Shown: positions 8,441 through 17,734, counted from the first letter of the stretch. The stretch is DNA of 64,000 bases from Chitinophagales bacterium (GCA_015655125.1 JAATFP010000036.1:1-64000); one strand, 5' to 3'. Notes: a model not told the origin generated them from the letters alone. Program-made: numbers and translations.

Positions 8441-8580
8441 AGGCTGATAATGGACGACTGGCGATCAACAACTGGCAACCCGTTAAAATTTTAAGTCTTA
8501 CCTTTTTAATCGGCGGAGACGAATGAAGGTTACCAGCGTTACCGATTTTCAGTCGTCGTTCGGTCGTGGGTTGTCAGTCG
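8441..8580. repeat. Convergent gap with CGACTGGCGA / CAGTCGTCG inverted short repeats
   Basis: Left part holds GACGACTGGCGATCAACAAC and TGGCAACCCG; right part holds CAGTCGTCGTTCGGTCGTGG and GTTGTCAGTCGTCAC, which are roughly complementary and could pair imperfectly. It separates the ends of two convergent genes and may act as a weak bidirectional terminator. Confidence 0.5.
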
Positions 8581-9321
8581 TCACTTGATTTTCTCTGCAA
8601 TCATGATGAGCCGTGGTGATTTTTGTATATCATAATTTGAAAAATTATAGTCGCCGAAAACTTCCTTTATTTGAAGGCCCTGGTATGCGAACATATCGGT
8701 GAAATCGCCTAAAGAAAATTTTGCCACTTTTTCTGTATAAACCAGGGGTTCTTCCATTCGTTCGTCTTCTACTTCTATTTTTTTGTAAAAATGATCTTCA
8801 TCGAACCATTTGGTAATTACGAAATTGATTTCGTCGATTGCCTTTTCGGATTTATGAATCAAATGGTCCTCCGCAAAGTGTACATTAAGGTAATCCATCA
8901 CGAATAACCCCTGCGGCTTTATTGCCTGCGCAATGGTGCGGATGGCATTGTCGTGTTCCCGCTGCGTGCGGAAATAACCGAAGCTGGTAAAAAGGTTAAG
9001 CGCCACATCAAAATAATTGATCCAGAAGGGCAGCCGCATGTCGTGCTGGTAAAAATGCAGTTTTTCATTTTCGTGTAGCAATGCTTCTGCAATACTGTCT
9101 TCACTAAGATCTATACCTGTAACATCGAAGCCATTGGCGGCCAGTTGCATAGAGTGCCGGCCCTTTCCGCAGGCCACATCAAGCATCCGACTTCCGTGCG
9201 GCGGTTTTATATAGCCGATCAGTTTATTGATGAAAGCAGCCGCTTCTGTTTCGTCGCGGTGAAAATACAATTGATGATAATATGGGGAGTTAAACCAATT
9301 TTTAAACCAGGACTCTTTCAT
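8581..9321 (-). CDS. Class I SAM-dependent methyltransferase
   Basis: 246 residues from the ATG at 9321; an in-frame start 27 nt further upstream would overlap the -7 box and is not preferred. The N-terminus MKESWFKNWFNSPYYHQLY is typical of a Bacteroidetes methyltransferase group. Motif I is MLDVACGKGRHSMQLA, motif II region GIDLSEDSI, and the post-II region DVALNLFTSFGYF. The fold is that of small-molecule or tRNA methyltransferases; the substrate is unknown. The gene is alone, convergent with the sulfatase gene and divergent from glmM. Confidence 0.85.
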   Translation of the reverse strand: MKESWFKNWFNSPYYHQLYFHRDETEAAAFINKLIGYIKPPHGSRMLDVACGKGRHSMQLAANGFDVTGIDLSEDSIAEALLHENEKLHFYQHDMRLPFWINYFDVALNLFTSFGYFRTQREHDNAIRTIAQAIKPQGLFVMDYLNVHFAEDHLIHKSEKAIDEINFVITKWFDEDHFYKKIEVEDERMEEPLVYTEKVAKFSLGDFTDMFAYQGLQIKEVFGDYNFSNYDIQKSPRLIMIAEKIK

Positions 9322-9326
9322 GACAG

Positions 9327-9334
9327 CAAAGATA
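9327..9334 (-). promoter_or_regulatory. -7 element abutting the methyltransferase start
   Basis: CAAAGATA on plus, TATCTTTG on minus, exact TAnnTTTG; 5 nt separate it from the ATG at 9321, predicting a leaderless mRNA. Confidence 0.5.
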
Positions 9335-9339
9335 GGGGT

Positions 9340-9438
9340 AAGGTTCAATGTTCAATGTTAGCGTCTGGTTTCAAGGTTTGCCGGCACATTTTTAGTACCC
9401 TCGCCGATCTCTGGCCTTCAACCTTGAATCATTAACCT
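9340..9438. repeat. GGTTCAATGTTCAATG / CCTTCAACCTTGAATC repeat pair
   Basis: Between divergent genes. The left words (AAGGTTCAATGTTCAATG) are inverted relative to the right words (CCTTCAACCTTGAATCATT), so the tract is a loose inverted repeat of the GTTCAAGG family. Confidence 0.55.
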
Positions 9439-9446
9439 TATCTTTG
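9439..9446 (+). promoter_or_regulatory. -7 element (TATCTTTG) of glmM
   Basis: Exact TAnnTTTG, 22 nt before the ATG at 9469. Confidence 0.5.
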
Positions 9447-9468
9447 CCTCCCTAAAAAAACAATATAA

Positions 9469-10857
9469 ATGTCACTCATAAAGAGCATCTCCGGTATCCG
9501 GGGAACCATCGGCGGAAGAACAAATGATAATTTGACGCCATTGGATATCGTAAAATTTGCTGCCGCTTACGGCACCTGGCTGCAACAGCAATCCGGCGGC
9601 GATGAAAATAAAAAAGTGGTGATTGGCCGGGACGGACGCGTCAGCGGAGAAATGGTGAAGCAACTTGTGGTAGCAACGCTTACCGGGCTTGGTATCGACG
9701 TAATAGATACCGATTACAGCACGACGCCCACTGTAGAAATGGCAGTAACATCGTTGAATGCCGATGGCGGTATCATCCTCACTGCAAGTCACAATCCGAA
9801 GGAATGGAACGCATTGAAACTGCTCAATAGCAAAGGAGAATTCATCAACGGCGAAATCGGCCAACTGATCCTCGGCATTGCGGCAGAAGAAAATTTCTCC
9901 TTCGCTCCGGTGGAAAAACTGGGAACGGTCACTAAAAATGATACCACTTTGGGGGCCCATATAAACGCTGTACTAAGCCATCCGTTAGTAGATGTACAAG
10001 CCATTGCTGCAGCAGGTTTCAATATCATTGCCGATGTGGTAAACAGTACCGGAGGTATCGCTGTCCCGGAATTGCTAAAAGCGCTGAAAGTAGAAAAATT
10101 CACCATATTATTTGGGGATAACTATGGTCATTTTGAACATAACCCCGAGCCGCTGCCAGAAAATCTCGTTGCTTTAAGCAGGGAAGTAGTGGCGCAAAAG
10201 GCCTCTTTGGGTATTGCTGTAGATCCGGATGTGGACAGGCTTTGCTTTGTTTGCGAAGACGGCAGCATGTTTGGTGAAGAATACACGTTGGTTGCCGTGG
10301 CAGATTATATTTTATCGGACAAAAAAGGCAACAGTGTGAGCAATATGTCTTCAACGCGCGCACTAAAAGATGTAACCCTGAAGCATGGCGGAAAATATTT
10401 CGCCAGCGCGGTGGGAGAGGTAAATGTTGTGAATAAGATGAAGGACGTGAACGCTGTGATCGGCGGGGAAGGCAACGGCGGCATTATCGTTCCGGAACTG
10501 CATTATGGCCGCGATGCGCTCATCGGGATCGCATTATTTTTAACGCATCTTGCAAAGAGCCAGAAAAGCATCCGCCAGCTGCGCAAAACGTACCCGGATT
10601 ATTTCATGAGTAAGAATAAGATCACACTCGACAACGGAGTGGATGTTTCCTCCGTCTTTACTAAAATAAAAGAAAAATACAAGCATCAGCCGATCAATAC
10701 GGATGATGGACTGAAAATTGAATTTGAAACGGATTGGGTGCACTTGCGTACCAGTAATACGGAACCCATCATCCGTATCTATGCAGAAAGTACGCATGAA
10801 AATACCGCAAATAACATTGCATTAAGATTGATGAAAGACATCCGTGAAGCGATGTGA
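9469..10857 (+). CDS. glmM: Phosphoglucosamine mutase
   Basis: 462 residues of the alpha-D-phosphohexomutase superfamily. Visible are the phosphoserine loop TASHNPKEWNALKLL (Ser107), the magnesium loop D252-P-D254-V-D256-RL, a sugar-binding GGEGNGG segment and the phosphate-binding RTSNTEPIIRIYAES near the C-terminus. In Bacteroidetes this form is usually annotated GlmM, converting glucosamine-6-P to glucosamine-1-P for UDP-GlcNAc synthesis in the cytoplasm. A phosphomannomutase/phosphoglucomutase role cannot be excluded from sequence. It is followed by the cysteine desulfurase gene with its own promoter. Confidence 0.85.
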   Translation: MSLIKSISGIRGTIGGRTNDNLTPLDIVKFAAAYGTWLQQQSGGDENKKVVIGRDGRVSGEMVKQLVVATLTGLGIDVIDTDYSTTPTVEMAVTSLNADGGIILTASHNPKEWNALKLLNSKGEFINGEIGQLILGIAAEENFSFAPVEKLGTVTKNDTTLGAHINAVLSHPLVDVQAIAAAGFNIIADVVNSTGGIAVPELLKALKVEKFTILFGDNYGHFEHNPEPLPENLVALSREVVAQKASLGIAVDPDVDRLCFVCEDGSMFGEEYTLVAVADYILSDKKGNSVSNMSSTRALKDVTLKHGGKYFASAVGEVNVVNKMKDVNAVIGGEGNGGIIVPELHYGRDALIGIALFLTHLAKSQKSIRQLRKTYPDYFMSKNKITLDNGVDVSSVFTKIKEKYKHQPINTDDGLKIEFETDWVHLRTSNTEPIIRIYAESTHENTANNIALRLMKDIREAM

Positions 10858-10917
10858 TCTTCATTTTTCCGCGGCATTTTTTTTCGTATTTCGCGGTTTG
10901 AAGTGGCAACATTGATT

Positions 10918-10925
10918 TAATTTTG
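10918..10925 (+). promoter_or_regulatory. Promoter of the cysteine desulfurase gene
   Basis: -7 element TAATTTTG (exact TAnnTTTG) with TTTG at 10897-10900, 17 bp upstream, a little shorter than the usual spacing; start codon at 10965. Confidence 0.5.
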
Positions 10926-10964
10926 CTCCGTACCAATACCTTAAAACTAAACCAAAGAGGTACA

Positions 10965-12092
10965 ATGAATAAAATTTATTTTGACAATGCGGCAACGACA
11001 TCACTCGATCCGGAAGTGCTGGAAGCGATGATGCCATACCTCACGGAAAAATTTGGTAATCCCTCCTCCATCTATTCTTATGGAAGGGAAACGAAAATTG
11101 CCATTGAAACGGCGCGAAAATCAGTTGCAAAAATTCTCAATGCACATCCGGCTGAAATATTCTTTACAAGCGGCGGTACAGAAAGCAGTAACACCGCTAT
11201 CCAGGCAGCCGTACGCGACCTTGACTGCAGGCACATCATCACTTCCCCCATCGAACATCATGCAGTATTGCACACGGTAGAACACCTTGCCCAGGTTGCG
11301 CAGGTGAGGTTAAGTTTTGTGAAGTTGATGCCGAACGGCCATGTTGATCTTGACGACCTCGAAACGTTACTTGCCTCATCGGAAGAAAAAACGTTGGTAT
11401 CGCTGATGCACGCTAATAATGAAATCGGCAATGTGCTGGATATTTTCGCGGTCGGCGAATTGTGCAAGTTGTACAACGCTATTTTTCACAGCGATACGGT
11501 GCAGACTGTTGGACATTTTCCTATAGATCTTCGTAAAACACCTGTGCATTTCATCACGGGGGCTGCACATAAATTTCACGGACCAAAAGGCGTTGGGTTG
11601 TTATACATCAATGAAAATGTGCGTATCAAGCCTTTCATTCATGGTGGCGGCCAGGAACGCGATATGCGTGCCGGCACCGAAAATCTATACGGAATCGTAG
11701 GCTTTGCAAAAGCATTGGAAAAGGCCACTTTGAATTACGAAACCGACAGCGGCCATATAGCCACGCTTAAATACTATATGCATCAGCAATTGAAAAAACA
11801 TATTCCCGGAATAGGGTTCAATGGTGATGTTTTTGACAATAGTCTTTACACGGTGCTAAGTGCCAGCTTTCCCAAAACGGAAAAATCCGAAATGATCCTT
11901 TTTAATCTTGATATCAGTAATATCTGCGCAAGTGGCGGCAGCGCCTGTACTTCGGGCGCCGAACAAGGCAGTCATGTGATACGCGCCATCAATAACAATC
12001 CGAACCAGGTAACGGTACGTTTTAGTTTTTCGAAACACAATACGAAAGAAGAAATTGATCAGGTGGTGGAGAAGTTAAAGGAACTCGTGTGA
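10965..12092 (+). CDS. Cysteine desulfurase (NifS/IscS type)
   Basis: 375 residues starting MNKIYFDNAATT; an upstream in-frame start at 10923 would place the -7 box region inside the gene and is rejected. It is a fold-type I PLP enzyme with SGGTESSNTAI, the Schiff-base Lys203 in HKFHGPKGVG and the sulfur-carrying Cys328 in GSACTSGAEQGSH. The enzyme takes sulfur from cysteine for Fe-S clusters or thiolated tRNA. No iscU or sufU gene is adjacent, so the partner is not known. A strong bidirectional hairpin follows. Confidence 0.9.
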   Translation: MNKIYFDNAATTSLDPEVLEAMMPYLTEKFGNPSSIYSYGRETKIAIETARKSVAKILNAHPAEIFFTSGGTESSNTAIQAAVRDLDCRHIITSPIEHHAVLHTVEHLAQVAQVRLSFVKLMPNGHVDLDDLETLLASSEEKTLVSLMHANNEIGNVLDIFAVGELCKLYNAIFHSDTVQTVGHFPIDLRKTPVHFITGAAHKFHGPKGVGLLYINENVRIKPFIHGGGQERDMRAGTENLYGIVGFAKALEKATLNYETDSGHIATLKYYMHQQLKKHIPGIGFNGDVFDNSLYTVLSASFPKTEKSEMILFNLDISNICASGGSACTSGAEQGSHVIRAINNNPNQVTVRFSFSKHNTKEEIDQVVEKLKELV

Positions 12093-12159
12093 TGTATCCT
12101 GAAGCCCCTGCTTCGGGTGCATATTAAAGCTTCTGCTTCGATCGTCAAAAACATAAAAC

Positions 12160-12187
12160 AAAAAAGCAACGCAGGCGTTGCTTTTTT
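12160..12187. terminator. Bidirectional terminator
   Basis: Perfect 13-bp arms (AAAAAAGCAACGC / GCGTTGCTTTTTT) around a 2-nt loop between the convergent cysteine desulfurase and tryptophan dioxygenase genes. Confidence 0.85.
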
Positions 12188-12242
12188 GTTGCGCGAAACC
12201 GGAGCTTCGCAGTACAGCCGAAGCCGGAGCTTCAGCGCACAG

Positions 12243-13268
12243 CTAAAACCCATATCCCAACTTCTCCGTCAACACATTTGGCAGTTCCGGCAATTTCCTT
12301 CTGTCGATCAGAAAGCTATTGAGTTGCGAAATTTCTTTGAAAATATAATGTTTGTCCATCGCACCCTGCAGGTAACCCGCGCCGGTGCTGCCTCCGGTAC
12401 CGATGCGCGTACCGATCATGCGGCGCACCATATTGATATGACGGTAGCGCCAGTTGCCCAATTGATTGTCTATTTCCAGTAACGTATCCAGTAATTGAAA
12501 CGGCAATTCAAGCATCGGGTAGCCGCGGTACAGCATGATGAAAAGTGCTGACCTGCATGCTTTCGGACCCAATGTACGTTCTGTATTTTCTTCAGATTCA
12601 AAGAAGATCTTCCTGTAAAAAGCAAGGTTGTTTTTTTCTGCATCCGACAAACTGTTGCTATAAACACTTTCATATTCTGTCCAGAAATTTTCACCTTCAG
12701 CGGTTTTCCAATATTTCGCATCTTCTGCAAACGGCATGCGTTCGAGCCAACTGTTGATAAGTTCGATCACTGAACTACCATCTTCCGCAGCTTTGATGAT
12801 GTCGATTTCTTTTTGCTGCAGCTGGGAAATATAATATTCCTGGCCATGACGCTTTTCAAATTTCAATCCGAGCTTTGCTTCGATGATCTTGAACTGCCAG
12901 CTTTGAAAACCGGATGCAGGCCGCAACATATCGCGGAAATCGAGAAAATCCATGGGCGTCATTGTTTCCAGGATGTCTATTTGCTGTACCAGCACCTTCA
13001 GGATAGTAACAGTTCTTTGCAGGCGGTGAACAACGGTTTGCAGCTCTGCGGAATTATCATTGAGCGTGGGCTTGCTCATGATGGAAATGACCGAATTTAC
13101 TTCAAACAGGATTTGTTTGAACCATAATTCGTAAGCCTGGTGAATGATGATGAACAGCATTTCATCATGCGCCGGCGCATTGCCTTCCTTCTCGCTTTCC
13201 GGAAACTGGGCGTTGATGATCTTATCAAGCTGGAGATATTCGCCATAATACACCGGTTTGTGTTCCAT
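12243..13268 (-). CDS. kynA: Tryptophan 2,3-dioxygenase
   Basis: 341 residues from the ATG at 13268; an in-frame codon 15 nt upstream is less likely. Family motifs are VYYGEYLQLDKII at the N-terminus, HDEMLFIIIHQAYELWFKQI, the haem-ligand region RHINMVRRMIGTRIG (His277) and the glycine-rich GTGGSTGAGYLQ loop. It should oxidise L-tryptophan to N-formylkynurenine with haem, the first step of the kynurenine pathway. No other kynurenine gene is in the window. It is convergent with the cysteine desulfurase gene. Confidence 0.92.
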   Translation of the reverse strand: MEHKPVYYGEYLQLDKIINAQFPESEKEGNAPAHDEMLFIIIHQAYELWFKQILFEVNSVISIMSKPTLNDNSAELQTVVHRLQRTVTILKVLVQQIDILETMTPMDFLDFRDMLRPASGFQSWQFKIIEAKLGLKFEKRHGQEYYISQLQQKEIDIIKAAEDGSSVIELINSWLERMPFAEDAKYWKTAEGENFWTEYESVYSNSLSDAEKNNLAFYRKIFFESEENTERTLGPKACRSALFIMLYRGYPMLELPFQLLDTLLEIDNQLGNWRYRHINMVRRMIGTRIGTGGSTGAGYLQGAMDKHYIFKEISQLNSFLIDRRKLPELPNVLTEKLGYGF

Positions 13269-13280
13269 GCAGTTTTTTTG

Positions 13281-13288
13281 CAAACTTA
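13281..13288 (-). promoter_or_regulatory. -7 element of the tryptophan dioxygenase gene
   Basis: CAAACTTA on plus, TAAGTTTG on minus, exact TAnnTTTG, 12 nt before the ATG; the predicted 5' leader is only a few nucleotides. Confidence 0.5.
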
Positions 13289-13299
13289 CAGAATAAAAA

Positions 13300-13319
13300 G
13301 CTCCGCCGTAAGGCGGAGC
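13300..13319 (-). terminator. Terminator of the secreted 158-residue gene
   Basis: GCTCCGCC-GTAA-GGCGGAGC, 8-bp perfect stem, followed on the minus strand by TTTTTATTC. Confidence 0.75.
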
Positions 13320-13362
13320 GGAGACAAACTAAAATTCACATCTGCAAAAAATATAAATGAAT

Positions 13363-13839
13363 TTACCTGGTTTTTTTAAGCAGCATCACGTAGCCGCACA
13401 GGTTTTTCTTTTTCTTTTTATTCACCTGCACTGGTTTGATCATGTGATATTCTGAAAATTTCGGGATGTAAGAATAGCTGATCACATTTCCGTCTACATC
13501 GCCCCATTGTTTTTTTTGGTAGGCTACTTGTCTTTCGTTCCAGTCGAACATGCGCACTTCGTATAATTTTGAACTTACGTCGCCGATAAAAACGAACTGG
13601 TACCAGCTGCCTTCCACCAGCGGAACGATCACAGGCATTTCGTATTCGCTTTCCATCGTCATAGATGCTTCTTTTACGATAATAAATCCTTGCTTTGCCA
13701 GTTCGGCTTTTACGCTATCTGCCTGGTGCAGGATGTCTTCGTTCTTACATGGAAGCTGGCGGATTACCTGCTGCGCCTGCGAATATTGCGATGAGAATAA
13801 AAATAGTAGCGTTAAAAAAGAGATCAACTGGTTTTTCAT
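13363..13839 (-). CDS. Secreted protein of unknown function
   Basis: 158 residues, not recognised. The N-terminus is a signal peptide (hydrophobic FLTLLFLFSSQYSQAQ, cleavage after about residue 22). The mature part is mixed alpha/beta with paired aromatic residues and ends in a lysine-rich stretch (NKKKKKNLCGYVMLL). It stands alone between the SDR gene and the tryptophan dioxygenase gene with its own terminator, which supports it being a real expressed gene. No catalytic motif was seen. Confidence 0.7.
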   Translation of the reverse strand: MKNQLISFLTLLFLFSSQYSQAQQVIRQLPCKNEDILHQADSVKAELAKQGFIIVKEASMTMESEYEMPVIVPLVEGSWYQFVFIGDVSSKLYEVRMFDWNERQVAYQKKQWGDVDGNVISYSYIPKFSEYHMIKPVQVNKKKKKNLCGYVMLLKKTR

Positions 13840-13969
13840 GGTGGTTTTGTGTAAGATAAAAGATAGGCAAGTATAGGGCCAAAAATAGTTTCATCCTGAT
13901 CCACGGTGCGTTTTATCGGATCGTGCCGGATAAGGTAACGATCCTGATAATAACGAATGAAAATGCATT

Positions 13970-14731
13970 TTAGTCTTTCTTAAAAAAATAATATGAGCCT
14001 GCTTGTTGTAAAGGCATGATTGTAAGTTCATTGATGCAAACATGCGGCGGTAAGGCAGCGCAGTAAAAAATGGTGCCTGCAACGTCTTCGCCTGATAGCG
14101 GCGTAAAACCGGAATAGGTGGCGCTTGCTTTCTGTTCATCGCCTTTGTATCGTACCAGCGAAAATTCCGTTTCGGCTGCGCCGGGATGAATAGCCGTTAC
14201 TTTAATGCCATGTTTGAGCAGATCGATCCGCATGGATTTTGACAAAGCATCCACTGCAAATTTGCTGGCACAATACACATTGCCGTTTTCATATACTTCT
14301 TTCCCCGCAATGGAGCCGATGTTGATGATATGGCCGTTACCGGCATTTTTAAGCAGTGGCAATACTGCGCGGCTTACGTACAACAGGCCATAGACGTTTG
14401 TGTGCAGCATCGATTCCCAATCGTCGATATCGGCTTCATCAAACGGCGAACGGCCCAATGCGAGTCCTGCGTTGTTGAGAAGGATATTTATCCGGCTGAA
14501 TTCTTCGGGGATAGTTTCAACCGCAGCAAAAACAGCTTTCCTGTCCTGTACATCAAAACAAAGCGGGTGTACTTTTATGCCGTATTCTTTTTCCAGTCTT
14601 TCTTTCAGCGCAGCTAATTTTTCAGCACGTCTGCCTGTGATGACGAGATGGTAGCCGTTTTGCGCAAATTTGATTGCTGATGCCTTGCCAATTCCTGATG
14701 TGGCGCCGGTGATGAAGATGATCTTGTTCAT
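13970..14731 (-). CDS. Short-chain dehydrogenase/reductase (YdfG-like)
   Basis: 253 residues with classical SDR motifs: TGATSGIG at the N-terminus (cofactor), VITGRRAEKL (basic residues favouring NADP), NNAG (about 88-91), and the catalytic Ser in NIGSIAG with YCASK (Tyr and Lys). The segment IHPGAAETEFS follows the active site. Closest by eye are serine/3-hydroxy acid dehydrogenases such as YdfG, but substrate prediction within SDRs is unreliable. It stands alone; a repeat-bearing gap of about 310 bp lies upstream. Confidence 0.85.
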   Translation of the reverse strand: MNKIIFITGATSGIGKASAIKFAQNGYHLVITGRRAEKLAALKERLEKEYGIKVHPLCFDVQDRKAVFAAVETIPEEFSRINILLNNAGLALGRSPFDEADIDDWESMLHTNVYGLLYVSRAVLPLLKNAGNGHIINIGSIAGKEVYENGNVYCASKFAVDALSKSMRIDLLKHGIKVTAIHPGAAETEFSLVRYKGDEQKASATYSGFTPLSGEDVAGTIFYCAALPPHVCINELTIMPLQQAGSYYFFKKD

Positions 14732-15043
14732 AAGAGAAACAGATTTAATGGAAAGTTTGATTACTCGGAATGCGAAGATAAAAGCGAAATTTTTATCGCA
14801 CCTGTCCCGATAAAACCGGGAAGATTATTTTGCCGCGCAAATGATTAAAGGATTACGCAGATTGGTTTGACCTTCGGCAACTTTTCCAGCAGACCTCGTG
14901 GATAATACTGGATTATATCTCTGCGAAAACTCTGCCCCTCCTTTCTCTGCGGTAAAGAGCAGAAACGATCCTAGACTTAAAAACTGCAACCATAAAACAA
15001 ACCCGTTACCCGCAACCAACAACGCCAACTAATCTCTAATACC
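14732..15043. other. 312-bp gap without a gene; holds diverged intergenic repeats
   Basis: No supported reading frame. It contains ATGATTAAAGGATTACGCAG (14840-14863 region), matching gaps at 4209 and 46879, then ATCTCTGCGAAAACTCTGCC and TTTCTCTGCGG words (about 14917-14955), and near 15010-15060 low-complexity AACGCCAACTAATCTC-type sequence. No promoter or RNA structure was recognised. Confidence 0.6.
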
Positions 15044-17662
15044 TCATCTAATTAAAACCACCGTTCCCTTTTTCTTAATCTTTTTACCAAGGTAATCCGT
15101 TGCTTCAGCGTACCAAACATATGTGGCAGTTTCCTGCCCGCGGCCCTTGTATTTTCCGTCCCAACCCACGCCGATCGTTGTGGTGGAGAAAACCATTTCA
15201 CCCCAGCGGTTGTATACTTTGAACAGTTCCAATGAACGTATTCCCAAAGCGATCGGCTTGAATGTGGGATTGGTTGCATCGCCGTTCGGCGTAAATGCCG
15301 ATGGCACATACAGATCCGGCTTTACCGTATATCTTTTCACATTGATCGTGTCGCGGCCGAGGCAACCTTGCGTACTTCGTACCAATAATGCATATTGAAT
15401 ATCACCTTCCGGTAAAGAGATCGGACCCGAAATATTGGGATTGTTGAGCCATGTTGCCGGCGACCAGGTATAGGTCGCATTGGCGATATTCACCGTAGCG
15501 TGTAATTGCAACGGCTGTCCGGTTACCACGGCGGTATCGCGCGGGCCGGCATCTGCGATTACCCGGATCACATTTACCTGTATCGTATCTGTTACAGGTT
15601 TAGGACAACCTTTGGTATCGCGCACCGTTACAACATACTGAAGACTCGCAGTAGGTGCCTGAGAAATGGGATCCGCAATAGTGGCAGATGTCAGGAAAAA
15701 TGGCGGCGACCAATTATAGATGCTTCCACCGGTGGCATGCAATTGCGCATTAAATCCGAAACAAATGCTGGTATCTTTGCCGGCATTGGCCACGGGATAA
15801 GGAGCTGTTTTAACAGTAAGATCCTCGGTAGCGAAACATTTACCGATGCGGCTGATTACATGATAAGTGGTCTGCGCTGCTACCGGCATTGCCACCGGGT
15901 TTGGAACTGTTGCACTGCTGAGCGTAGCCGAAGGCGTCCAGGTATAAGACAGGCCATCGCCTGTTGTTTGCAACTGGACGGGATCTGTCCTGCATATCGT
16001 GGTGTCGAGTGGCGATGCGGTTAACGTAACATGATCCACCACCCGCACTTTTACAGAATCGGTATTGAAGCAGCCGAAGTTGTCGCTGTATGTCACGTGA
16101 TAAGTTGTAGTTACATCCGGGCTTACCAGCGGATTGAAGCTGTGGATATCACTGATCATATAATCCGGGCTCCAGGTAACAGTTCCCGGGGAATTTACAA
16201 CTGCGCTGATGCGCAGTGTATCGATGTTACAGATCAATGTATCATTGGTAATGGTGAGTGGCGCTTTATTTACGATCGTTACCACATGGCTCACTGTGTC
16301 TGAACAACCTTTGATGCTGCCCGATGTCAATCGCACCACATAATTTCCGGCCGCAGGGTAGGCGTATGTAGGATTTTTTAAGTGACTGGTATCGTTGGTG
16401 GCGGCCGTGTTTCCAAAATCCCACCGCCATTTGTCTACCGGCCCGTAAGTGGCAAAACTTGCATCTCGGAACTGTACAGGTATGTTGATGCACATGGGTG
16501 AATTTTGCGTAAAATCGGGGATGAATTTTGGGAAGACGCGGAGGGGCCGCGTGGTAGAATCTGCACAATCGGTGCCGCGGTTTACAACAAGTTTAATCGT
16601 GTATAAACCAGTATCGCTATAGGTATAGGTTGGGCTTTCCTCTGTAGATGTATGTCCGTCTCCAAAGTCCCAATAGTAGGAAAGATTCAGTGGAGAGTTA
16701 TTTAAATTTTGAAAGGTGAAAGTGGAATCCTTACAATTGGTAAAATCGGGAGCTAATTCAGAGCCTGCAAAATCGCAGTCCCATACCGTGACGAGAAAAT
16801 CTTTTCGATGAACGTTCATCAGCACACCATTTTTATAAGAATATGCACAAACTGCCACAACATATTTCCCGATTGATTCCGGTGCTATTCCCGAAATTAT
16901 ACCAGTATTTGGATCGATAAATACATCCGGCCCTAATGAACTTCCTCCGCTATAACCACTTTGATAGGTGATCGATGTGTATGGCGGAGGCAAAAAATCA
17001 AGGAAACCTGTATTTGCTGCCCCAACCGCAGTGTACGCATCGCAAAGCTCGTAATGAATGGAATCCTGTGAATCAGGATCAACTGCGCTGAAATCCAATT
17101 TAAATGCTTTTTTGTGGCAAATTATGGACACACCCGTTTGAAAACTGGCGCTGTTGTCGGTTTGAAAGCCAAGCGTGTTGTTTCCTGGAATCTCAGTAAA
17201 GTAATTTGCGCCCTGACCACCTCCGCCATTTACAATTTCTCTGACCCTACAACATGTTTGATAAGTGGCAGTGTAGCCGGTAGCATTATCTGGCAGATCC
17301 ATCGTAAATGAATAGTCGCCTTCCTGATATTTAAGGTCAGGCGAGTTTACTATACACTTTGGCGTTTGTACAATTGCCAGCGGAAAAATATAATTCGTTT
17401 GAGATACGTAAAACAAAGGGACAAATCGTTCCCGTGTATCATTGTTATAAATAACAATGGGTACATTTCCGGGAAGTTGTGCGCAGTCAGCATCTGAGCA
17501 ATTATAATCTCTAAAGAGCCGCAAGGTAATCCTATAGCTTTTTGTGTTCGATGTAGTTCCTGGTCCGAGATATTGGTAAATCATTTCTCCGCCTACGATA
17601 TGCTTCGCAAAAGCGGGCAGCAGCGTGAAAACAAAAAATGTTAAAAGTAACAGTCGCTTCAT
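15044..17662 (-). CDS. Large PKD-domain surface protein with gliding-motility-associated (type B) T9SS C-terminal domain
   Basis: 872 residues from the ATG at 17662, which gives a clean signal peptide (MKRLLLLTFFVFTLLPAFA); an in-frame start 39 nt upstream is less likely. The N-terminal 300 residues (KHIVGGEMIYQYLGPG, RLFRDYNCSDADC) are a region common in Bacteroidetes adhesins. Two PKD domains follow (YYWDFGDGHTSTEESPTYTY; KWRWDFGNTAATND), then Ig-like units with WTPSATL or WSPDYM motifs. The C-terminal 90 residues (VPSAFTPNGD, VYNRWGEMVFST, GWDGKYKG, ATDYLGKKIKKKGTVVLIR) are the CHU_C/type B sorting domain used for export by T9SS and surface attachment. It is likely a surface adhesin. Confidence 0.88.
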   Translation of the reverse strand: MKRLLLLTFFVFTLLPAFAKHIVGGEMIYQYLGPGTTSNTKSYRITLRLFRDYNCSDADCAQLPGNVPIVIYNNDTRERFVPLFYVSQTNYIFPLAIVQTPKCIVNSPDLKYQEGDYSFTMDLPDNATGYTATYQTCCRVREIVNGGGGQGANYFTEIPGNNTLGFQTDNSASFQTGVSIICHKKAFKLDFSAVDPDSQDSIHYELCDAYTAVGAANTGFLDFLPPPYTSITYQSGYSGGSSLGPDVFIDPNTGIISGIAPESIGKYVVAVCAYSYKNGVLMNVHRKDFLVTVWDCDFAGSELAPDFTNCKDSTFTFQNLNNSPLNLSYYWDFGDGHTSTEESPTYTYSDTGLYTIKLVVNRGTDCADSTTRPLRVFPKFIPDFTQNSPMCINIPVQFRDASFATYGPVDKWRWDFGNTAATNDTSHLKNPTYAYPAAGNYVVRLTSGSIKGCSDTVSHVVTIVNKAPLTITNDTLICNIDTLRISAVVNSPGTVTWSPDYMISDIHSFNPLVSPDVTTTYHVTYSDNFGCFNTDSVKVRVVDHVTLTASPLDTTICRTDPVQLQTTGDGLSYTWTPSATLSSATVPNPVAMPVAAQTTYHVISRIGKCFATEDLTVKTAPYPVANAGKDTSICFGFNAQLHATGGSIYNWSPPFFLTSATIADPISQAPTASLQYVVTVRDTKGCPKPVTDTIQVNVIRVIADAGPRDTAVVTGQPLQLHATVNIANATYTWSPATWLNNPNISGPISLPEGDIQYALLVRSTQGCLGRDTINVKRYTVKPDLYVPSAFTPNGDATNPTFKPIALGIRSLELFKVYNRWGEMVFSTTTIGVGWDGKYKGRGQETATYVWYAEATDYLGKKIKKKGTVVLIR

Positions 17663-17701
17663 CAGGTTGAGCAGTTTTATCAGAAGACATAAAAGTAACA
17701 C

Positions 17702-17734
17702 AAAACGCTGGCTATTGCAATGAGCCAGCGTTTT
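17702..17734 (-). terminator. Terminator of the frameshifted T9SS gene
   Basis: Perfect 12-bp arms AAAACGCTGGCT / AGCCAGCGTTTT with a 9-nt loop between two minus-strand genes. Confidence 0.8.

Noticed and set aside
12117-12482. 121-codon plus-strand frame between the cysteine desulfurase and tryptophan dioxygenase genes
   Set aside because: It crosses the bidirectional terminator and then runs antisense to the dioxygenase end; no protein features.
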